From positions 62,001 through 126,000 of the forward strand of contig MU385794.1 of NCBI GenBank assembly GCA_022497155.1: a stretch of DNA of 64,000 nt, written 5' to 3'. The translations under genes were made by a program, and so were the position numbers. Positions 57,586 to 64,000 of the stretch are shown one piece after another. The stretch's first letter is position 1; the number at the start of each line of letters is the position of its first letter. Below the pieces are notes generated by a model, which saw nothing but the letters and a program-made list of their open reading frames with translations, was not told where the DNA came from and ran no database searches. Origin of the DNA: Whalleya microplaca. Its lineage: Eukaryota; Ascomycota; Sordariomycetes; Xylariales; Xylariaceae.

Positions 57586-59405
57586 ATGCGCGAGTACACC
57601 CCCAGATCAGATGGTGGACCTGATAGGTTTGGTTTGGGATTGAAGAGAGAGAGAGAGAGAGGAAAAATCCATGTGGATAAGTACGGGATCGCGGTATTAC
57701 GGGAGGGACTGGCCGTTGTTCATGTGCATGTACGGCGTTGGGGAGTTCATTTTTTTTATTATAACTTCTACTTTTTCTTGTTGCTATACCAGCGCGGCGA
57801 AGTGCAGAGCGAGCCGCGAGTAGGTGGTGATGATGGTGGTGATGGTGGTGGGGATCACTCATGGCTGTCACAGCGAAAGCTTTCTGGGCAGGTTGGTTTG
57901 GTTCATGGATTGTAATCCCTGGAGCTTGTATATCTATCTAGATAGCTCCGGTGTCTTTTATTACTGTACAGTAATGTGTAGGGACGGGCGAGCGAGTGAG
58001 CGAGCGAGTGGATGAGTAAGTTGGTGATGAGGAAGTGGGTTGTGAGAGTATTCCGCATGGCATGAGGAATTCGAAGCGAGTTGTATGTATGTATGTTATG
58101 TACACGCAATTGGCTGACACACAGACACACAAAGGCTTCTTATGGTGGTCTACCCCTGAGTATGGACTCCTGTTGGCAAATTTATACGTGTTTTGGATAG
58201 TGGTTGAAGCGGGCAACACTCGGTGATGTGCTAATAATGTAGTTGACTTCTTGAGCAAGAAGGTTAGGGCTCTTACACGAAGTGAGTGAGTACAGAAGCT
58301 CCTTCAGACAACCCGGAGAATGATATCTAGGACCTGCAGCCTCGCCAATACAGATAGAAAGGCACCGTTCATCCTGCTTCAGTGTCGACGTGCATCAACG
58401 CGTACGATGGTTACATGAAACTGGTCACAATCTCTGAGGGATATGGGTAAGACGGCCATCTTCGTACGTGGGCGAGCCATTTATGATGGGAGGGCACTTT
58501 GTTGCTATCACACAAGTACCTGTATACTGTTTTCATTCCGATGCTACCAACCCAGACTTGACTGACGGAGAAACTTCCACCGGGAAATGGATAGCTAAGT
58601 TTCAAGTATACTCCGCTTATAGTTATTTTGTAAATGATACACTTCTGATCTAATTGGTCTGTATGTTTCTCAACTATGTGTAATGGTTCGGAAGTCTTAT
58701 CAATGAGTTCACTATAACCCATTGCTTCCAACCCCACCTCGAGCCAAATGTTTGTCACAGGTACATGCCAACAAGCTACTGTGCTTATACCTCCTCCTAC
58801 TGAAGGCAGATACCTATGGAACGACATTCATTCAAGTAATGACCTAGTGAGATTGCTAGCTTGCTGCTAGACATCACGAATGTATATCTATCATAGTCCC
58901 ACACCATCTCTACGGTTGACTATTTCAGCTTATATTGTGACTCTTCAGGGGTTGCTGAGTCACCACTCCCTATCTCATTCAACTTTCATGATCAGCAATC
59001 GATATTGTCCTTGTATGTGGGGGGTTCACCGTTAGTGTGCCACCTGAGTGCTTAGCCTTCAGTTGTCCATTGAATACAAAGGTAGTTGCTTGGTGAGTAT
59101 CGTGAAGTCTAGCTGTAGTTCTCGATCTAGCACTAGAACTGCAATCTCCGTGAAGGACGCGTCATACGAAGAAGACTCAGAGTCGCTAGATGGTGTAATC
59201 GTGCCAGATGCTATTGGTCGAGGCCGAGGCGTCGGTTGAGGCGAATGGCCAGATCCTTGCACAGCTAGCTCCTATCCACATCCAATTTCCCGATATTGCG
59301 ATATTCCCACTATGAGTTTCCTCAGCCTTACGGCGCCCTACTTTTTTTCCCCTTGTAAACCCACTAGGTTAGTGAGACCCCGTTGCCAATGAGCCGTCGC
59401 CCGTC
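57586..59405. other. Intergenic with short simple repeats
   Basis: (GA)n at 57643-57661 and GGTGAT-type repeats at 57828-57852; no gene supported. Confidence 0.5.
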
Positions 59406-60181
59406 ATGAAGGCTCTTGTTGATAAGTCAGCCGCCTTCATAGTCGCCGCTCTTTGGCGCACCGGGACCGCAGTCGCGCTGCTCTCGAAGAGAGGCAATGT
59501 CACGCTCTTTTCGGACGCCGGGTGCGCTGGGCCGGTATACGACAACAGGTTCATGATGTCTGCGGCAGGGAGAACTCGCCTGCACCATATCGAGGTGCAT
59601 TCCGGTCTTTCATACTGAATGAGAGTCCATGGTGTAAAAGAGAGAAGATGATGGTATACCTATCTGCGAAATAGGATGACACGATGAACAGGTTAGTCCT
59701 TCGTGATCGAGTAATCATCTGCATACAATTTGCCGAAGACGGGTCGAAGCCGTACTTCGGTGTCTATGGCGACGTAACATGCTCCGATTTGGTTGAATCG
59801 TATGAGCCTGGTGAGGGGTATGAAGATGGAACTTGTGTTACGCCTGGAGAATACAAAAGCATGAAGTTCATTTGCGATGGGTCTAGTGGAACGGTGGATG
59901 ATGGGGGTGATGAGCCAGCCAGCGCAGGAGTTGCTACTTCAGCTACCAGTGTCACGACGACCGCCGAGGCGTCGTCTATGCAACCGACGACGAACTTGAT
60001 TCTTTCTTCGACTACTATGAACTCAATTACTGATTCAACGCCAACAACTTCAAGTAGTTCAAGCACTCCTGCCGACATTTCGGCTACAGCAATTGCAACT
60101 GGAGAGGCCCCAATCTCAAAGAAGGCACTGTTCGTCCTTCCGCTTGTCGTATGGCTAGCCGCCCTTGTGGCTCTTCTTTAG
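59406..60181 (+). CDS. GPI-anchor-like secreted Ser/Thr-rich protein, structure uncertain
   Basis: An N-terminal exon encodes MKALVDKSAAFIVAALWRTG then NVTLFSDAGCAGPVYDNRFM. A C-terminal exon encodes SKPYFGVYGDVTCSDLVESY, a Thr/Ser-rich stalk and a hydrophobic end (KKALFVLPLVVWLAALVALL), as in GPI-anchored wall proteins. The two are in different frames. One splice (exon 1 to 59604, exon 2 from 59697, GTCTTT...TTAG) restores phase but uses a weak donor. Alternatively, the sequence between, which reads LNESPWCKREKMMVYLSA in the second frame, is coding and a 1-nt loss near 59617 breaks the gene. Confidence 0.45.
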
Positions 60182-60569
60182 CAACGCCGGATTCTTGGAG
60201 AGATATCCAGGGACGTTTGGTAGACATTCAGCTAGGAACGTCAAACATAAACACCAAGGGGAGTAACTTTTATCTCCCCAGTTCAAACCCATCGTTATCG
60301 AAAGAAAAGTATATGGTACATATAATCGCAGCAAAACAGAAAACGACTACTAATCAGCCTAATATCTAATACAGTGTTGTCTCCTGTAGTACATCGGTCA
60401 CCGATATGCGCTTGGGTGACGGTCGTGTCCATGGCGTCGAGGCTATGCATCCATTAGTAATCTGCCATGCAAATCGAGGAATGAGAACATACACAAACTG
60501 GAGCTCTTGAAAGGATACATGTATACCAACTTGTATCCCGCCAGGTAGCAGTACACCCCGAAAGTGCGG
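60182..60569. other. Short spacer, no gene
   Basis: Nothing recognisable. Confidence 0.5.
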
Positions 60570-60986
60570 TCACCGGCCCCAGCTTTCTTCAGAATTGGAC
60601 GGTTTACAATTGTTCCCGACCCCCGAACCGCCCTCAAGCGCTATGCAAGTAGTCAACTGGAAGCGATATGACTGCGAGGGAGCCTGTTTCGATATATCTA
60701 TGCAGGTCGGGGCCCCGGTCCCCTGGATTTCGGTGCAGTCGTCTTGGCAGCCGCAGTTCTTATCGGGCGAGTGTACCAGGAACGCGCCGACGAAGTTGCT
60801 CCCGTGGATCTTGAGTGAGTTTCGGCCCCACTCGTTCGCCAGACAGCCCGGGTCGTTGACGCTGACGGAGATTCCGCAGTTCGCTGAACATGCGGTGTCA
60901 TCGCAGAACTGGATCCACATCTCGGCTGTGACGAGGGGGTACATCGCACATAGTAGCAGGACGACTTTGACAGGTAAAAGAAGCAT
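60570..60986 (-). CDS. Small secreted cysteine-rich protein
   Basis: 138 residues from MLLLPVKVVLLLCAMYPLVTA, a clear signal peptide. The mature part has about ten Cys: WIQFCDDTACSANCGISVSV, NDPGCLANEWGRNSLK, KNCGCQDDCTEIQGTG, APTCIDISK, TTCIALEGG and NNCKPSNSEE. This spacing recurs in a group of fungal small secreted proteins without known function. No intron is needed. It is the second of two adjacent secreted genes on opposite strands. Effector-like by size and composition only. Confidence 0.65.
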   Translation of the reverse strand: MLLLPVKVVLLLCAMYPLVTAEMWIQFCDDTACSANCGISVSVNDPGCLANEWGRNSLKIHGSNFVGAFLVHSPDKNCGCQDDCTEIQGTGAPTCIDISKQAPSQSYRFQLTTCIALEGGSGVGNNCKPSNSEESWGR

Positions 60987-62136
60987 AATTTTGGTAGAAT
61001 AGCACGGTTTAAGTAGTAAGTGAGTTTCTAGTACATATTTTAGTACCTAGAATAGAGCTGATAGAAAAGTTAGGTTGCAAGTCCCTAGGTGAAACTCACT
61101 GTTGTATACCTGTTACAGTACTTTGACTCATATTCTGGCGGTCCGCTGAGAAGATCAGAAGAAAACGAATGAACGAGCCCCTTCTACCTCGCTTCAATGG
61201 ACGCAATTTATTTGGGAAAGGCCCATCAGCCGCAATGCTCCGTAGTAGACCCGACAGTTGAATGTTTGCCTGTTCATATGAATTGAGGTTGTACATGTGT
61301 ACCTTAGTAAGTACGATGCAAGGCTCCTGTAACAACTGAATACCTACCTAGGTAGGTAATGACATCACACCCGAAAGTTTCCCTGAGCGATTTCCATCAC
61401 TATCTATAGACCTGAACTGGCATAAGCAGATCTAAGCCGTTGCTGCCTTTGTGTGAACCGTGAGTAAGTTTGCGATATGGTTTAGGAGTTGTGTTTGGTT
61501 ACTCCGGCTCAGGTTGCTTTTTACTGAAAGAGAAATGACTGTTTGAAAATAGGTTTGGGATTTCGCTATTTAAGTTTATTATAAATATTTAACATTTTAA
61601 CCTACACATCAAATGTCTTGATATAAGGTTTAAAAGAAATTTGTTCCAGGAGGCAATGAATCCATACCAGAAGACCAATTGCTCCCCTGATGATCAAGCA
61701 GCGGGTTGAATTTGTCTTGACAGAATACGTGGTGCAATACAGCCCAATACTCATGGATTTGGTTGTGCAGAAAGCAAGCAAGAGCTTCTTCATCCTAGTA
61801 ACTTTGCGAGACCTGAGGACTGCGCTGATTCCCATCAAGCCGGGTTGTGCGAGGAGAACTCACCCCTGACCCCGCCGAACGACAGTGACCAAATTGTTAG
61901 ATCGTTGGACGAAATGACCAGTGAAACCGATCCGGAAAGTTGGTTAGAACTCGCAGGCAACAATGTTGGAGTGTATTCAATTGGCAGATGTAAACAAAAA
62001 AAAAAAAACAAAAAAAAAAAAAACGCATCAGATTTTGACAGAATTCCACTGTCCTTGTATGATCTTGCCTATTGGCTTTCTCCGTCGAGAGTTTGTACAT
62101 CTCCCAGGATATCGTTCAGCCCATCTTGAATTTCCT
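60987..62136. other. Intergenic, no gene seen
   Basis: Contains a homopolymeric A tract split by C at 61997-62022. Confidence 0.5.
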
Positions 62137-63763
62137 TTATGTGCTGCTTGTTAACTTTAATTCGTCTATAAACCGGGCGCGGGGCTTTAACACCACGTTT
62201 GGCCCGTCATGATCGGCTGTGAAGATATCGTAAAGCTGATACTCGTCCACCCGATGCCTGCCGTCCGTCCTCCCAGGCGTTCCGGCCCCTACTCGCCCCG
62301 ACCTCATGGGAGCTGTCTCGAACCCAAAATACCATAACGTCTTGGCGATGGTCAAGCTCGTTTCGAGGTAAGCCATGGCCTTGCCACACAGGCGCGGTCG
62401 CCCAGAGCGAAGGGCACGAAGGCCCGACGCATGGTGGCCTGCGCTTCCTCGTCAAACCCGCCATCCTCATCGTCCCCGGCATCGAGCCATCGCTCGGGGC
62501 GGAAGGCGAACGGCTCGGGGAAGTAGGCCTCGTTGTGCAGCACGCTGTACGGGCTCACGCCGACGGCCACCCCGCGGGGAATGACGTGTCCGTCCACGAC
62601 CCATGGCCCATGCGATCGGGGTGGCATGGCCAAGTAGACATCATCCTCGCGCCAGGGCGTGGCCGTGGTTTGGGGCGCGACGCGCATGGTCTCGTCAATG
62701 ACGCCGCGGAGGTATCTGCAGGAGCTGAGCTGCTGACCGCTGGCGATAGCCCCGCCCGAGGTGAAGGTGGTGCGGACCTCGGCGGCTAGGCGTGCGTACA
62801 CATCTGGGTGGCGGCTGAGGTAGAAGAAGACGGCGCTCATGAGCGTGGACACTGTCATGCCGCCAGCCATGACGAAGAAGGACACCTCGGACCACAAGTT
62901 GGTACCTTGGAGGCCCTTGTGGCCGCTAACTGTGACGTCCCCGGATGCCACCGCGTAGAGATCGTGTCCTGAGTCCTTGGGCATGCCCATGCGCCTGCCG
63001 ATCATCTTCTTTAGTGCCTGGTGGAACTTGGGGAGCTGCTTCCGGCCCAACCAGCGGACCACAGGGTCGACGAACGAGATGGCCGGCCACGCCATGTACA
63101 AGCTGATGCGATAGCTGGCCGACTTCATGGCGGCCGGGATTATTTTGTTGGTGTCTTCAGTCTGTGTGTTCAGCTCGTAGACGAAGGCCAGGAGTCCGAC
63201 GACATCGGCAGCTAAGCGCTGGCACCGCGTTGTCGTATTGACTACTTCGTCCTTCTGGCTGGAGGTGAGAAGTTGGCGGAGGAACACATCAATTTGTAGT
63301 GCCATGGTCGGCTCAAAGAAGCGCATGGAGCGCTCCGTGATGAGCTGCCCGACTACTCGTCGCTTGTGGCTGTGTTCCGCCCTGTCCAAGGCATTAAACA
63401 TGCTTGGTCTGCGGGTACTGAGGAGCGACTGTAGGTAGACCTCACTCTTGGTCACCCGCTGGCTGAGGTAGATGTCTGGCTTTTGTCGGGTACACTGAGG
63501 TTTTGGGGCGTGTGATGTCCTTACCGTGCAGAGCCGGTTCGGTTCTTGCCTAACCACAGGGCCTTTTTTTCTAGTCAGTTGAGGATGTAGCTCAGAGCAA
63601 TATCATGCGTACCATATTTCTAATCGTCCCAATATATGGCCAGATGAAACCTTCTCTGAGCAGTATGGAAGGCGGCATAGCCATCAGTGAACCGGGCCAG
63701 CCGTGGCCCAGGAAACTTGTTTAAAGGGTGGGAATTGAATATGTACACCAGTGTGAAGAGGAC
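62137..63763 (-). pseudogene. Cytochrome P450, broken by a nonsense codon and a frameshift
   Basis: The minus strand shows a P450: membrane anchor and hinge (VLFTLVYIFNSHPLNKFPGP), RLARFTDGYAAFHTAQRRFH, then after intron 63612-63563 GPVVRQEPNRL, FNALDRAEHSHKRRV, an I-helix-like FFVMAGGMTVSTLMSAVFFY, ExxR in DETMRVAPQTT, FRPERW and the heme loop FVPFALGDRACV. Two lesions are visible: an in-frame TAG at 63620-63622 (IYWDD-stop-KYG) and loss of one base just after the heme Cys (about 62381-62389), which shifts GKAMAYLETSLTIAKTLW to the next frame until the stop at 62137. P450s of this shape oxidise small molecules at the ER. Either lesion alone could be a sequencing error. Confidence 0.8.
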
Positions 63764-64000
63764 CTGGCACCATCAGTCAATCTTCAGGATGGAGTTGGGG
63801 CTGTTGGGCTGCGCACTAGAAGAGCAAGGAAGTAGGCAGCCAAAGCGGCGTACCTATGTTGCGACCATTGTCATTTTATCTACAGATTCCACGGTGCTTG
63901 GAGCGAAGTAGAGTGAGAGGTAAAGCAATAGATTTTTCGACTGGGAGAAAGGGGCAAAAGGGGACAAGGGAAAAATAATGCCTGCCAGTAACTGAAATGG
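63764..64000. other. Window edge, upstream of the P450
   Basis: The P450 first exon would be expected here but no ATG in frame is clear. Confidence 0.35.

Overview
The window is chromosomal DNA from a filamentous ascomycete (Pezizomycotina). Genes are intron-rich with short introns (about 50-230 nt; GTRNGT donors, CTRAC-type branch points, YAG acceptors). Many products belong to fungal families: a SAT4-type rhodopsin-domain receptor, a BBE flavoenzyme, an MCT-like MFS transporter, a SIRT6/7-like sirtuin, an Erg28-like protein and a fungal amidoligase. One transposon is AT-rich inside in a way that suggests repeat-induced point mutation (RIP). No bacterial or viral gene and no CRISPR array is visible.

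Left end (0.35-5 kb): a gene fusing a PLP-dependent decarboxylase to a nucleotidyltransferase domain is cut by a 2,249-bp Fot1/pogo-type (Tc1/mariner) element. The element has perfect 46-bp terminal inverted repeats and a TA target duplication. Removing the element plus one TA restores one open frame of about 767 codons. The decarboxylase half also lacks the PLP-binding lysine (DPHE instead of DPHK).

5-25 kb: a MITE-like repeat pair, a tRNA-like remnant, a P-loop kinase-like gene, a four-exon sirtuin, a cupin, a RING-CH membrane E3 ligase, a small multi-pass membrane protein, a secreted thaumatin-like protein, an M28 aminopeptidase with PA domain, an amidoligase and a seven-helix receptor.

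26-38 kb: a secreted BBE-type FAD oxidoreductase, then a 1.7-kb repeat-rich gap (86-bp duplication, 86-90-bp minisatellite, purine-rich strand). A divergent DHHC palmitoyltransferase-like gene (DHFC), a Cys-rich secreted effector-like protein, an MFS transporter and a secreted DUF6923-like protein follow.

39-64 kb: a nuclear-type hypothetical protein, ERG28, an RBR ubiquitin ligase, a decayed epoxide hydrolase pseudogene, a small basic protein, an unidentified coding remnant, an F-box-like protein and a membrane-anchored glutaredoxin. The end holds two small secreted proteins, one with an uncertain frame, and a cytochrome P450 broken by a nonsense codon and a frameshift at the heme cysteine.

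Neighbouring genes do not form one obvious pathway. Three degradative or accessory enzymes (the decarboxylase fusion, the epoxide hydrolase and the P450) are broken. Together with the transposon, minisatellites and secreted proteins, this suggests an accessory, fast-evolving chromosomal region. All exon structures were read by eye from frame and splice signals.
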